Shown here: positions 19,606 to 32,678 of the stretch, in pieces
How the letters are laid out: the number at the start of each line of letters is the position of its first letter
How positions within the stretch are numbered: position 1 is the stretch's first letter
From: Symbiodinium microadriaticum
Taxonomy: Eukaryota > Sar > Dinophyceae > Suessiales > Symbiodiniaceae
Direction of reading: 5' to 3'
Length of the DNA: 64,000 nucleotides
NCBI GenBank assembly: GCA_001939145.1
Contig: LSRX01000170.1
Span: 675,326-739,325, forward strand
Made by a program: the position numbers and the translations under genes
Notes under the pieces: model-generated
Told to the model about the DNA's origin: nothing
Database searches by the model: none
Seen by the model: the letters and a program-made list of their open reading frames with translations, nothing else

Positions 19606-22600
19606 TCACCCCAGCATTGACAACCCAATGCCATGGGGATCCACAGGATGGCGCTGAGGAGTCATGAAAGTGCTCGATCTATGCATGTCTAGACATGTGC
19701 TCGCATGATGTGTCGGAGCTTGGTTTTCTTCACTGAAGTGCAGCACGGATGACCGCATCATCACCTCAGCTGGTATGCAGCACAGAACCTGCAATACAAG
19801 GCCAGGTGCGGACCCCTGGCGGCCAGGGCCTGGCCTGCTGTCGTACATCGGCAAGATGGGAGGAAGATTCATCCTTTCGACAACCTGGAGCAGTGGAACA
19901 GCGTATGGACATGTATCCAAGACAGTCCCATCGCCTCCAGCGGGAGTGCATAGACGCAATGGATAGGAGCCAAGTCCACCCGCCTGCAGCGCACATTCAA
20001 GACGGAAATCAGAAAGAGTTGTAGCAGCTCAGGGTCACCTCATCAGGGACAGCCCGGCAAGTCCGAAGAAGGTGTGGAAGACGTCTGGCCTTGTTTTTGA
20101 AGCTGGGCCCGGCCACCCCCCCGAACTGCAAGCTGCGCGAGCTAGCTGAGAAGACTAGATGCACATCACCAGGACGATCGGCAATGCCACCATCCTCTGA
20201 CTCCCCCGAGAAGGAGCTTCAATTCACGCAAGGCTCTCTCTTGTCCTCGCCGTCTTGCGCAGCAATGATGAAGTCGGCCTGAGGACTCCGTCTTCGTTCG
20301 GAGAAGGGCATCCAAGGCCTTGGGGTCCGGCCAGCTTCTCCACATCAATCCAGTGCACCCGGTCGATCGTGGCTAGCGCTGAGAGGATCCACCAGCTGTA
20401 ACATACATCAGGAGCCTTCGAAAATCGAATCAAAGACTGCGCCCTCGCGGACTTGACCATGCCAGCGAGCTATGCAGGCAGAGCCTTCTCAGGCCGACCA
20501 TTGAAGCCGCCGCTGGGAGTCTGCCGCTCACATAGCCACCAACCAAGTTGGTCGACATCGATCTGAAACATAGTTTCATGGTGCCATTATGAGCCATTAA
20601 TTATGCTTCATGCTTATGGAGAACATAACCAGCATGCATGGGAATGAGGGTGCCGCTGCACCAAGGGCATCAACAAGGGCCAGCGCCTGCGAAGTTATGC
20701 CAATCTACATAGCATCAGTATTTGCTGTGTGCCATGTCATCGTCCGCGCCTGCACGGCGCAGAAAACGTAGGCTGCATGAGATTCTGCACGTGGCACCGG
20801 CCCAAAGGAACCTTCATAGTTCATGCAGCGCCTCGGTCGGAACAAGGTTGAATTCCCCGTCATGACGAGATTCATGCAATGCAATGCTGAGCTTGCGAAA
20901 GCTTGGCATACAGCAGAATCCATCCGACACAAGCATCCACATCGATGCTATCGAGGGCATCCAGAATCGTTAGCGCAGAAAGTGCGCAGTATGCAAACCT
21001 GCAGCGTACGGAGACTGCGACGGTGTGAAATCATTGGTAATCTGCATGGGCATAGTTATGTGAGTTATGTGATAGACATGAGAAATTTTTTTGTCTCCAC
21101 GAAATCTGTGACAGTCCTTGGTGTTGGGCCTTTGTATGCCCCTTCAGAACCCCAAAACAATTTGGGGATGGGACCGATTCAGTCGCCTCTGTGTCGGTGT
21201 TGGATCTCGACATCCCAACGACGTCTCAAGAATCCGAACAGCTACCGGATGGGGTGGCTTCAAATCCTCCTGACTATCGCTGTTTTCGGGTCTTCATATC
21301 ATTGCGACGTCTTCACAGCACCAACGGTCACGCGGATTGGTCTAGATGCGATCCTCGTGGTCGTCGTCGCTTCTGGATATTGATGCCACTTCGATGCATC
21401 AGGAAGGCCAACACATGCCAACACTCGATTGTCATGGCATGGCGCCACGCGCGCCATGTTGCGGGTGCTCAGCGCCAGCAGAGGGCTGCCAAGTACGAGG
21501 ACAAAATGTCAGGCCAACACACTCGTAGCGCCATTTTGTGGGGAGCGGCGACTCCCGCTAGCCCAGCTCCGCGTGATAAAAGATACTGAATTAAATTAAG
21601 AGATAAGAAATCCTACGATTATGCAGTACAACCTCACGACTACCTCAGGCAGAAGCTCACATCGGTAGCATCTCATCATGCCGTTCAGACCACAACACAC
21701 ACCTTCGGATAAAATCATAGGATAGAATACAAACTGTACTCCACAATACATTACATAGACTCATCTTGCTTCTCGGTCTCATGCAATGACATGTGATAAG
21801 CTTTGGTTGAAAATCTCCGAAAGACCGAACGGAGTTTTTTATGGGCCCTCGGAAAGGTTTGGATAACACCAGCAACAATCTTACTCTTTTTAGGCAACCG
21901 CGGTCTTGACAATGCACACTGGGGTTGGCTGCTGCGTTTTTGGCCACCTTATACGTAGACGCAAGCTTGTTTACGAACAGCAACAACGATCAAACCTCCA
22001 TGCTGTCGGTTGACTACGTAGAATTCTGTGACAAAGGCGGAGCACATGCATGCAGTACCGCGCATTCGGCAGCTTTCAGATTGTTTGTACGCGCAAAACC
22101 ATCTCACATGAAAACACACCACACCATCACTCTTGTTTGATTTTTTGTGACGCTGGGCGGAGCAGCCCCCTGTGCTCTTCTATGACGTCTGACACTTGCA
22201 ATGAATCATATCAATGTCAGAAGAAACACTCGTGCGCACCGGGCACGCACACACACGCACGCTTTTAGGCATCCATCACGCAGCCACTGACCTGTCTGTC
22301 TATCGAGCCCTGCACGAATCGTGAAAGCATGAAACTTTCGGGGCTTCCGGTACCAATCTGGACTCAAGGCTCATCAGTTGTTGAGAGGTAGCTGGCTCCG
22401 ATATATAAGACACTCAGCAATAACGATATCGACCCCAGGCTTTTGGCTTGGCCTGGTTGCCATCCTCTCTACACTTCCACGTGAATGTTCGGCCAAAAGT
22501 GAAACCAACACAATTGAGGGTGCTTTGGGCCGGCCTTGCTTGCAGGTACAGGTGGTTGATCAGACCACCCATCCCCTGTCTTGGAATAGCTTCGTTGGCA

Positions 22601-23460
22601 CAGGTATCCAAGACGGGCCTGTGCCCCCTGCAAAACATGTTGACTCTTAGTGACAGAGTTCCACACACACACACACCATGCCACTCACACATAGACGTGT
22701 TCACCAGCACAAACACAGAGGGAGTGAGAGTGAGAGAGACCTACCGACGCATCACAGCGATGCTTGATGTATTATTCGACACCTGTGTAAATGCTGCCCA
22801 AACAAGGGCCCGACATGCCCAAGCAACTCTGCGCAAAAACAGGATGAGACACGAAGGGCAAGTCGCAAATTTTCCAGGAGAGCTGAAGTGGGTGCACTGA
22901 TAACCCTCAGGTGTTTGTAAGTGTGTTGAGGAATCATACTTGTGGGCATCTCCCACTGAGCAAGTGTCACGCTGACTGCCAGCAATCGCACCACCCGAAG
23001 CGAGAGATAGAGACGAGCAGACAGACAGAATCGTACAGGCAGACACACCCTCACACTTGACTGCAGCTTACGGAAAGCTCGAAGCGTGGAAATTCCCCCC
23101 AGCCTCACATCAACCTCCGGGCATTTTGCAGACAGGTCGGCAGTGCAACACTCATGTTAAGCTGTAAGCTGAAACCCTGCAATGCGCCTCACCCCAGTGA
23201 TCCCCAGCAAAGGAGCCGTCATTCTGTTGCAAACCAGCAATGAAAGCCACCACGCCTCGGATCAGCCGCATCAATTCTTGTTTGCGCATCTTTGCAAGCG
23301 CATCTTGCTTGCCAGGCACCTTCTCTGTCCAACTTGTCCGTGGCGTCGAAAATGCAAAGGACAAGCAAAGCCTCGATGGTACAAGTGGCAAGGTCGCCAA
23401 CGAACAAGCTACAACTCAGTTTGAATTCATCCTTGCACGACCTCTACATGTTGCGTAAAC
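19606..23460 (-). CDS. RABGGTB: Rab geranylgeranyl transferase (type II) beta subunit
   Basis: Catalytic beta subunit that, with an alpha subunit and Rab escort protein, attaches geranylgeranyl groups to Rab GTPases in the cytosol. Alpha-alpha barrel motifs appear in order on the minus strand: [18 protein letters not shown] (about 23380), [20 protein letters not shown] (about 23210), [20 protein letters not shown] (about 20800), [11 protein letters not shown] (about 20680), [20 protein letters not shown] (exon 20485-20562), [19 protein letters not shown] to VEKL (exon 20332-20415), [11 protein letters not shown] (exon 20246-20278), [10 protein letters not shown] (from 20194), [15 protein letters not shown] (about 20060) and [13 protein letters not shown] (about 19960), then [11 protein letters not shown]. 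The Asp and Cys of DVCYSWW and the His of DVFHTFF are the usual zinc ligands. The WWLCERQ and DRPGD signatures favour type II over farnesyl or type I enzymes. Some exons between 20.9 and 23.1 kb and the start codon are missing from my reconstruction. Confidence 0.9.
20930..23090. other. Mostly intron of the prenyltransferase gene
   Basis: One more barrel exon is expected here after GEVDVR (about 23125) but I could not find it with confidence. Short CA-type runs occur near 22250 and 22664. Confidence 0.4.
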
Positions 23461-23519
23461 GGACAACATCAATGGCGTTCAATGGCATCTACCGGGATCA
23501 TAGGAGCAGGCATTGGTCA

Positions 23520-25060
23520 GCGGCTGCATAAAGCCATGCAATGATGCCACCCATCACACCCCATTGCGCAGGCAGAAACAGTACGGCAGATACCGCTCAA
23601 GAGAACGAGCAGCAAGTCCTAGAATAATTTGTATGCACTTCGTCCGAGCAGATAGGATCGCAGGAGCACCTGCAAGCAGAATGCAAAACAAATGGAGAAC
23701 GGCGCGAGAGTCTCTGGAGGACGTGGGAAACTCGAACGGACTTCGGACTTCGTCAATGGCAGCATGGGGCCAGCTAAACCCCGAAGTTCAACCTAGGTCT
23801 CGGCATAATGAGTTGCCGTGATGTCGGCATCATGTCCCACGTTCGGCCCGAAACCTCCAGGTGTTTTGGGGTCTCGACACCTGCAAGCGCTTTGATTCTG
23901 TGAGGACAGCAAGATACGTCTTCGGTGCTCTACACTGGCCTCAGGATCCATTCCACAATGCTGTCTCGCCTGAAGCACATGCAAACTGCAGCTTGTTTGC
24001 CTTTTGTGTTTGTGTGTGTCCCAAGCAAGCCTCTCATCGTCCAGCCGTCGCAGGAGTGCCATCGCCTCAGAAGGGCCGCGAAGTGGCTCTGCTGGAGCTT
24101 AGGGCGTCTCAGGCCCAGGCACTAACACCCCAATAGACGCCCCCCATACGCAGGTGTTCGGACCTCGATCCCCACCCCCCCCCCATTTGGGCACCCTCAT
24201 CTGAGAGTCCTCTCCGGTCGCCCCTGCTAAGGAATCAGCATCATGTATTCAAGAGACTCCTGGCCAAGAACATCGCGAAAGGAAGCTCGTGTGTATGCAA
24301 GCCTGTCTAAACTCACATACCTTGTCGTCATCCAGATGCTGCCTGGCCGGCACACCAATAGGTTCACATCACAAAAGCATGCCCCTGCATGCTTAAAAAC
24401 AAGCATGACAATCTGAGGTGGCCACAAGTAGTAGTTGTGCTTGTCACGCAAGAGATCCTGCACGCATTATCGGTCGGAATGACATCCTAGACGAAGTTTT
24501 GCCATGGTGCGGAGCCTCCTCCTTACTCTGGCTTGCCTGCAAGTGTAGCTACGGTGACTTTCAAGTGACTTCACCTTTCACATCAAGAGTACCCTCTGTC
24601 AAGCGTGATTGCCTGAACTGTGCCAACATATCCGCCCGAGCCAGACATTGCCCTTGCGGTTTGGCAATCATGGGATTTGTGCCGAGGCCCTGCATCAACC
24701 AGCCATTAGGGCATTCGTTGATTCCTGTCTTGAAGTTTCAGTTGGAAGCAACAGTGTGAAAGAGGCTTGTGCCAAAGGTCAATCCGTTAACCGTTAATAT
24801 TCACGCAGCTTGGTGTGTTTCAGAAGCGGTGGCTTCATGGTGTCGCCATGCTGCATCATATTGCCCGATGTCCTGGAATCTCGGCCCAGCAAGCACGCAG
24901 CACTCTCCGCACACCGTGAAGCAAGGACACAAAAAAGAGCAAACCGGCGTGTGCACTCCACTCAGTTGACACCTCAAAGGCTTTTCTAAGGCGAATTCAG
25001 ATGGCCGAAACACCATCAGGATTGGCACTACAAAAGAGTTTGAAGCCCCACATCACAAAG
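23520..25060. other. No confident gene
   Basis: A possible prenyltransferase N-terminal exon (WGVMGGIIAW, about 23555-23525) is at its left end. The rest has only short overlapping frames. A C-rich run occurs near 24172-24185. Confidence 0.35.
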
Positions 25061-25069
25061 GTACAGTGA

Positions 25070-28000
25070 TGTCGAGAGCCCCCCTGGATGCTTCTTACAT
25101 GAGCAGTTCTTCATTGTATCGAATCATATCCTTCATTTCCAACTGCTGCTCAAAGGCATACAGGGGGGCAGGGTGCAGAGATAATTGGCTGCTTGCGAGA
25201 GACTGCGCGTCTGCGAGATTCCACGCAGAAATAGTGGCATACATCCGGACCCTGCGCAGATCTTACTTCACTGCACGCACACTCCTCACCGCTTGCGCGT
25301 GATGACGTTAAAATTGTCAACTGGAGCATCGAGTGAAGCATTGCTCAGAGATGCTGCTAAGCCGCTACGCCCTAGGCAGACTGAACAGTGGAAAAATCCA
25401 CCCAGGTTTCAGCCTTCAAGGTGGATCGGGGTCTGAGGAGACGAAGCATTGATTTGCAGAGAATGCCTTGCATCCCCCCTTTCTGCACTGCGGGTGTCTT
25501 ACACCAGTGCAGAAAGTCTCAACCTCGTTGTGCAGATTGCTGCATGCCCGACTGTGGACCCTTACAGGAGCCCGGTCCGCAGAGAGCTATGAAGCAACAA
25601 AAACTAATCGGAATTTCGTGTCACGGCATGGTACGAGTATGCTGCTATGCATTTTCAAGTTCCGTAGAACAATTTAGGATTTCCGGAAGTAGGACAATAT
25701 AGGACAATAAAACAGATTGCTCGGCAATCCTTGAGCAGCCACGATTTGTGGCTTGCTACGGAAAAGAAGCAAGTGCAAGTTCTAGTTCTTGGCATCTACA
25801 AAGGCCCAGGCCGTAGATGCGATCCATCGCAATTAGCCATACTCCATGCCGCTTCACAGTGCCGAGAACGGCTATGGCAGCTATGGCGGATCGGCGGATC
25901 GAGCCTCGTCGAAAGGCTGGCGGAGAAAAGCTTCGCTTGACGGTTGACTTCGCAGTGGGCCTGGAATCAGAGACGTGCTTCCGGCTCTGCATCTGGCATC
26001 TCCGCACCTGCAAAGTGAAGAGGTGAAGAGGCTGCCACGGACATCGGCAGCCTGGGCAGCCCGTCCAAGTTGCCTGGTGGCACATACACCACGCGAAGCA
26101 CAGCGCCGGTCCTGAGGCCAGGCGCCCTAGCCGTGTCACCGTCCCCCCCTTCTCCCGCTTGCCAGTCCCTTCGGCCAAGTGGCACTTCCTCCTCGCACCT
26201 CACTCGTGCAAAGTCTCACTGCTTTCTTGGGGCGTGCCTTGGAAATGATCGGCAACTTGTCCGAGTGGCTGGAGCCAATCATGCTTGTTCGTCAAGTAGT
26301 CGGATGCTTCCGTGACACCATTTGAGGGCCGGAGAACCTAACCACAGGCACAGGGCTTTTGAAGCACATTGCACTTGCCACTTCAGCCAGCTGACAATCC
26401 TCTCCTGCACCTGCAAGGCGGTAAGGAACTGATCACCACAAGTCCAGCTCTAATCTCAAACAACGCCCAAGCCTGGACGACAACAGGCGATTGGTCAAGG
26501 CTCGCCGCCACCTCGAAGATGGCTACACAGCTGACTCAGGACACCTCCTCCGTACTCCTTGTTCACACGAGCCGACGCGATGCAAAATCTAGTTTCGCGG
26601 CACTGGCCAGGGCGGTGCTCACCGACGGATCGCAAAATAGCCTTCAGTAGGCAGGATGCAGGACGTCTTCGACGATCGAAGTCTAGAGACTTTCCGACAA
26701 CCGCCAAGCTGCGCGACTCCCATGGCCTTGGCCTTCTTCGCTGCATGCATTAGCACCGCAGCCGACCAAAGTCCTCATGAGCAAAGCAGTGCCGTTAGCC
26801 GGCAAGGCAAGACAGGCAAGCCATCAGGTCGGCTTAAGTACCAAACACGACTCGAATCGAAGCTGAGCCGTTCAGAGTGTCACGCTCGTGTGAAAACCTC
26901 GGGCCTGTGTCAACATCAGCACGAAAGTCTTTGTTGACCTTCTCCAGCCAAAGCAGCGGCTGGTTCTTCGCAGTCCAAAGCATTTTGAAATGGGCACCTT
27001 CGTCATAAAGACTTAAAGCAAGCTGAATCTTCCACAGGGCTGGGCACCTTCAATCATGCAATCAGGGTGTCGGTAGGACGGTAGGAAAGGAAGGCCCCAT
27101 GCCAAGCTCCGCACGACCCACTGGATGATGCGGGTAGCTTGGATCGCTGACAAGAATCACTTTGGATCTCGCATTGGCAAGCAGGGGCAAGTGGCCTAAG
27201 CTGGGAGAGATGCCGAGGACGGCATGACGAGACACGACGACACTGGCTGCAGCAGAGCCGCACTGAGCCTCCACATCAAAACCATGCGATGGGCCCCCGA
27301 TTTTGGTGGCCCAGAACCTGACACCGGAAGCCATCATGAGCCCTATGCCACAGCCGTTGTCTTTGAGCTTCTACTGGTAAGGCAAAAACAGGCCCAGCTC
27401 GTTGTCCTCATCCTCGTGGATTTTGATGGTGCCGGACTCTAGCTTCACCCAGCCGCAGGACGCTTCCTGCCAGCTTGTTCAAAATTACACTCTGCTGCAG
27501 TGCGAACGATCCAGGACATGAAGGAAATGGCACAGCCAGTGTTGGGGGAGCCTGCCAGATGTCAAGCTGGTTCTGAGAGAGACCTTCCAGCTGGCGTTGA
27601 CCCACGGGGTTGTTGTAGCGCCAGAACTTGTACTTGTTCTCGAGCACCTGCAAACGGATCTGATGGCACTGGCAGCCGCCAGTCAACGACAGCGATGTCT
27701 AAGCAACATATCAGCATATTGCCACTCTGGTGCCAGGGCGAGGGGCACTTTGTGTGATCTCCTGCACCACCCGATCGATCTCTGCCGTCCTGAGTTGCAG
27801 CTGAAAATGCAACGCCGCCCGGGCTCAGCAGGTTATCCATGATTATCGTCTGGCGGCGGAAGTGGCGCCTTGGACAGTGTCTGGTACATCCACTGCCGCC
27901 CTTCGTTCAAAGAGCGCAGGGGGAGCAACAGCTCGTTCTCAAGCGCCAATAGGACACCGTCCATCGATACGGGTCCAATACTGTCCTCGGATGCACTGAA

Positions 28001-28130
28001 GCAGGAACGAAGACCACGTTTACCACCGGTGTGAACCTTTCAGCCGCTGATGGTCCCTCTGTGTCAGGGTTCAGCTTTTCTTTGCAGTACAGCGACGTGA
28101 TTTTAGGTGTCGATTTCCTACGGAGCATGT
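25070..28130 (-). CDS. Unrecognised minus-strand gene, several candidate exons
   Basis: Pieces with protein-like composition occur in transcription order: LLALENELLLPLRSLNEG followed by RQWMYQTLSKAPLPP (about 27950-27850), LQLRTAEIDRVVQEITQSA (about 27800-27745), RLQVLENKYKFWRYNNPVGQ (about 27660-27595), SGTIKIHEDEDNELGLFLPY (about 27440-27370), ANARSKVILVSDPSYPHHP (about 27180-27115), AAKKAKAMGVAQLGG (about 26740), GAVLRVVYVPPGNLDGLPRL (about 26110-26050) and QQLEMKDMIRYNEELLM with a stop (25127-25074). Several are preceded by AG. I do not recognise the protein. The helical, charged segments suggest coiled coil. They could belong to one or two genes; membership is inferred only from strand and order. 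Confidence 0.4.
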
Positions 28131-28496
28131 AGAACTTCGTGCATGCGAGCAGTGCGATATGGAACGCCCTGAAAGATGTAGTTCAGAGCTTAACACCCTT
28201 GACATCTTCGGCAAGCTTTTTGAAGATAAGAACTACATGGGTGGATACAGGATGCCAAATTCTATCCTCTGGCTGCCAAGAATCTGGTCGACAGCCAATC
28301 TCTCGCACAAATTGGGAGCCTTGGCGACAGCTGCATGCAAGCTAGAAAGCATTGTCAGGCTACCGTGCTTGGGCTGGGCTCTGCTCTATCTAACAACAAG
28401 GCAGATGAGGGAGCTTGAAAACCCACCCATTCGCTTTGACGCTAATTTGAGTGTCGGCGTTGGGGGGACGCCAATTGGTCTGTTCCTTCCATTCAT

Positions 28497-28790
28497 CCAA
28501 CCGCTCCACACATGTTCTACTTGCCCCTCGCCCCACCAGTTCCACTTGTTCCACTCGCTGCATACGCACAGTGTGGCGCGAGTGGCACTGGGTTCGGGGC
28601 TGAGGGCCTCATGGCATGGGAATGGGATGCGGAGCGCGGGGCGCCCAACCCATTCGATTTGTTCCACAATCGTGAATGTGTTGGACTCGGAATGGGGCGC
28701 GGGGCGAGTGGAAGAGTGGAACGAGTGGAACGGGCACGCCGAGTAGCGCGAGTGGAATGCGCATAGCGAGTGGCACGAACGACTTTAATT
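28497..28790. repeat. Cluster of GAGTGG motifs in opposing orientations
   Basis: The left part carries CCACTC-type copies (for example GTTCCACTTGTTCCACTCGC at 28539-28558) and the right part carries their complements, GAGTGG at about 28706, 28714, 28723, 28750 and 28769. Two CGAGTGG-type copies also sit near 28579. The two halves could pair as an imperfect long hairpin. No coding frame inside is convincing. It may be a degenerate foldback element or a simple-sequence-derived satellite. Confidence 0.6.
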
Positions 28791-28841
28791 TTCCCCCACG
28801 TGCGGTCGCAATGGTTAGTTTTGTTGTTCGATTGTTCTTGA

Positions 28842-29060
28842 TCACTTGACAAGACCAAGAACCTTCTCAACAAGGACGGGCTGGTTCTTCGCCCCCATAA
28901 CTGGGACTCTGGTCATCCCTACAATGAACCCCGTCCCATTGATGGCATCAATACTAAGTAAACAGTAGTCTACTGTTACTATGTAGTCATAGAATGCGCG
29001 GTCGGCTTCAAGAACAAGTCTGCCAGCGTCTTGAACATTGATTGATGCGGGCACCCAAAC
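28842..29060 (-). CDS. Terminal exon of an unrecognised protein
   Basis: The minus-strand frame reads LVLEADRAFYDYIVTVDYCL, then ING, TGFIVGMTRVPVMGAKNQPV and VEKVLGLVK before a stop at 28842. The alternation of hydrophobic and charged residues is protein-like and the stop is well placed. I do not recognise the family. It lies between the unrecognised gene at 25-28 kb and the LINE, and could be the last exon of a gene whose front part was displaced by the LINE, or part of the LINE's target gene. Confidence 0.4.
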   Translation of the reverse strand, partial: VWVPASINVQDAGRLVLEADRAFYDYIVTVDYCLLSIDAINGTGFIVGMTRVPVMGAKNQPVLVEKVLGLVK

Positions 29061-29654
29061 TGGTTGACACTGCCAAGAAACAAATTGCATCCTCGCTTGG
29101 GCGAGTCTTGCAAAGCTTTCGCACCGCTTCTGCGGACTCATTCGAGCGTTGCCTCGCGAGCTGCACGTGATATCATGGCAGTAGCCCCGACACTATAAAA
29201 GCCTAAGCGAGGCCAATCTGACTGGCAGAGCAATCCGCACGCACGAAGGCACAGCAGTGGGAAAAATGGTTTGTGAAATGTTTCATGGCTCAGGACAAGG
29301 CTGAGACTTCTCGAAGGAAGAATGGTTGCCCTCTCGGTACGTAAGGCGATCCACTGGATGTTGAGGCGGAAAACCATGACCCAAAGCGGCATAGTCCTTA
29401 CATGTCTCATGTCTCATGGCTGACAGACATTGCGGCGAATACTGGCGGAAATCAGGACGAGAAATTCTCCCCTTCTCTTCACAGCAGATTCATGCCAATT
29501 CGGCCAGTCGACAATGCATCTCCCAGCTTGCTCTGCCAACAGCCTCAACGTCCGCACCATTTTCCAAGACATCGACCAGGAACGGAAGCGCTCTACCAAT
29601 TCAGAGTCTGATCAGGGTAGGCATCGGAATGGGTTCCTTCTGGGGTTCCTTTTG

Positions 29655-29712
29655 ACTTAGGGTTTCGGGAGTCTGGTTTAAAGGTCAACGGTCCCGCTTA
29701 GGGTTTTTAGTC
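29655..29712. repeat. Telomere-like TTTAGGG-related sequence, left flank of the LINE
   Basis: Two CTTAGGGTTT words (29658 and 29696) with intervening T/G-rich spacer. TTTAGGG is the dinoflagellate-type telomere repeat. The copy is degenerate. A similar, longer stretch lies on the other side of the LINE. Confidence 0.5.
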
Positions 29713-30225
29713 TGGGTTGCAAACGGTCGATGGGCCGACGATTGTCGGACAGATGCCGGTCGGCGCCTGTCAGCCAAAGGCTAGGACCAAAAAACTATAC
29801 AGCATCGTCAACATGCCGAGGCTGCCGAGGCTCAACACGAGCAGAGGCTCCGGTACACAGATGCGACTCCAGTCGCAGTGCCGCCGTAGCGGCAAACAGC
29901 ACCATGTCTTGCTCGGCCTTGCTGCTCAGAGCCCACGAAACGGTCTCGGCAGAGACAGCTTGCAGCTTGCAGCGTCGTCGGCTTTCTGGTTGAGACGGCA
30001 GCAGGCTTCTGCAGCCCATGTGGCTGTGAATCGGAACACTAACAGAGCTCCATCTGGTGCCTCATGAGCCGGGAAAATCAAGGAACGAATCACCCAATTG
30101 CAACTTGAGCAGTGATGCCTGGCCAGAGGCCAAATCAAGCTTAATGCAGAGAAAATGCAAGGAAGGCACTGCTTCGTAGCCTCGGGCAGCCGCAAGGGCT
30201 CGCCAAGGGCAGTTGAGGGCGTCAG

Positions 30226-30459
30226 TCACAAGGTGGCATTTTCACAGGCTGCAAGTGAGGCCTGCGGCTTTATATCGAAAACATCACTGCCGGTGAGGGC
30301 TGCGCAAGCCGCTACTGGAGCCTCGTGAGAATCCTGAGTCAGCCAAATGACCCGATCATCGACATAGATACTGGCTTTGACACAGGAGAGGCAACATACT
30401 CGGCCCAGAGAAAGCCGATGCACAAGCCAAGGGCCGGAGACAAAGGACAACCATGTCAA
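30226..30459 (-). pseudogene. LINE reverse-transcriptase fragment (YVDD)
   Basis: The frame reads VCCLSCVKASIYVDDRVIWL, then GSDVFDIKPQASLA. The YVDD box with a preceding hydrophobic strand and a following basic/hydrophobic strand is the metal-binding palm motif of reverse transcriptases. Only this part of the palm is in frame; fingers would lie upstream (about 30.5-31.1 kb) in other frames, and downstream pieces (30195-29795) are too degraded to identify. Confidence 0.65.
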
Positions 30460-31199
30460 AGAAAGTGCTCAGGTCCTGTTACACGAAAGACCGCGTGCCT
30501 CGTCTCCAGACCCTCTTGAGGTGCTGATGCACGTCAGTCACGCTCCGGCAAGGTGCCGAGCCACACGTGCGGGGATTCCACCATTGCGTGATCCAGCCTT
30601 TGAGGCGCCGGGCAATCGCACGGGCGCCTGCACGCCAAGCCATGCTGGCTATGGGCCGCGTGGAATTCGAGTGGTCTTCAGGTCACTCAGTCGCAGACCT
30701 GTCCACTGCTCGCCTTGTTGTTCCACGCGATCGGCAGGGTGGATCGCACACTCGGCAGCAAAGGGCCGGCCTGAGCCAAAAGCTCCTGTTCAGCACGGTG
30801 CTTCAGTGCTTCGCCCAGAGTGTTCGGAATGGCGGTCCGACAGCGCAGCACGGACCTGATCCAAGGCCAAGACTTGGCCGCCAAGTCGGGGCATGAAGGG
30901 TCGAGGCGAGGGAGCTCCGGAACAAGCTGCCTAGTATGACGCAAAGAAGAAGCAGCACGATGCATCAGACAAGTGTCCCACATCTGGGAAAGCCTCTGGG
31001 CAAGGCGGCGCAGGGCTTTAAGGGCCGGGGGCGTGTGACCAGCACAGCCGGGCTTCCCTTTCACAGGAACGTTGCACCGGATGCCATGGCCGACTACGAG
31101 GCTGCTCTGGGCACTCGATGCCCAAGTTTGTCTCAGCCCAATCCGAAAGACCGGTCCGAACCATCAAGCTCAGCAGGTCTTGCTGTACCTTCCAGGGCC

Positions 31200-31784
31200 T
31201 CAGCAAAAAGAAGGTTTGCGCAGGGAGGCTTTGTGGCTGCCAGCGCAAGAGTCCACACAAACAACGCAGTGATCAGAAACCGCAAGGTGCAAAAGGTGTT
31301 CTCGACAGGCGACCAAATCCGGATGCGCAAGTGCGAAATCGATACGCCTTGTTCCCAGGGGCTTCGTGGTGGCCGGGGTGCCAAGACAAGCTTCATCAGC
31401 CGAGCGGATCAAGGAAGTGGAGACAGTGCTGAACACAGTTGAAATCCCAGAGCACCAGGAATAAACCACCGTACACAGCAACTGCCTCATCATGGACTCG
31501 TAGGCGGCCGAAGTGCGCGGCAAGTCGGCCGGGAACCCCAAGCACATGCGCAGTGTGGCCTTGCACAGGCCAGGCGACCAAACCTGCCGCCATCCGATCA
31601 AATCCGGGGCACCGAAGCTAGTGCAGAATCCTTTTTGCCGCCACGCATGTGCAGAACCGGCAGCAGACTGCCGGTTCACATCGACTTCCTGCAGAGCGGC
31701 CACAGACCCCTGATGATCATGAAGCAAGGCGCGCGAGGCATCAATGGTGGAGACGCCTCGCGTAATTGCCAGGTTGCAGGTCAA
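31200..31784 (-). pseudogene. LINE endonuclease (EEP) domain
   Basis: The 194-codon frame opens with LHDHQGSVAALQEVDVN, in which LQE holds the metal-binding Glu of apurinic-type endonucleases, and closes with RRIDFALAHPDL then LAVSDHCVVCVD, where SDH supplies the catalytic Asp-His. The length between them fits an EEP domain. In LINEs this domain nicks the target DNA to prime reverse transcription. The central catalytic motifs are not clearly recognisable, so activity is doubtful. Confidence 0.65.
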
Positions 31785-32090
31785 AAAGGAGGGGAAGATT
31801 CCGACGGCTCCTCCTCAATATAGCCCGACGGGCTGATGCAAAGATGTCCTCAAGTTGTTGGGGGCTGAATGGGGCTGCAACCAGCAACTTTGCGCTTTCG
31901 GGTCCACCACGAAAGTGACGGAGTTTCACCTGCTGGAGGCGAATACCAGGGCCATGTTTCCCAGCGCGCGACTGAAGATACTTCTTGCCTTGCTTGAACA
32001 CATGGCCACAGCGGCGGCACTTAAGCCATTCTGAAAATACACATTGTGAATGATACGCTTGGCACTCTTAGGGGCATCCTTTGCCCGTTT

Positions 32091-32369
32091 CTAGGAAAAG
32101 CGCACAATGAGAGGGCACACCACTCCTGGACTTATAGCGATGTTAACCATGTTCAGCATCGTAATCCGCTGCCTGGCTTTGGAAGTGGGAGTGCATTGCT
32201 GTTTCGGATTAAGGTCGGGATGGCACTGCTCTCTGTGCCGCTTCTTGAGGGTGTATTCTCGAACCCGTTTGAAGACCCCAATCTTACCCAAAGGACAGCG
32301 CCAGATGAAGTCAGAGTCCTTGCCTCGGCGTAAGAACCAATTATCACTGGACTTGCAAACGGGCCTCAA
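32091..32369 (-). pseudogene. LINE segment with zinc-finger-like Cys/His spacing
   Basis: The frame contains DFIWRCPLGKIGV then LKKRHREQCHP. A single Cys followed by an H-x-x-x-C-H cluster resembles a C2H2-type knuckle in which the second Cys has become Gly. Such fingers lie between ORF1-like and endonuclease parts in some LINEs. The match is weak. Confidence 0.35.
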
Positions 32370-32678
32370 ACCTTCACCATTATGCTGCCGTTTAAAGTGG
32401 GCGCAGACCGCTGGACTGCGCAGTCCACACCGTTTGGGCTTTGAGGCTGGTTAGGCTCGAAGGCGCACGGCTCCGTGCACCTTCCGCAAAACCTGGGGCC
32501 TGTCACGAGATGCCTGGGTGTGCACCGAGGCCACGGTGTGCTTGGACGAAGGCGCACTGGAAGCCCGGGTTCATCCAGAGCTGGAAGAGAGCGTAATCGA
32601 AGCCCGAGTCCACGCGCCACTGAGACTCGCGAAAGAACTGAGGGGGCCACAGACGTTGAACGGCTGCCGGCGCGAAGA

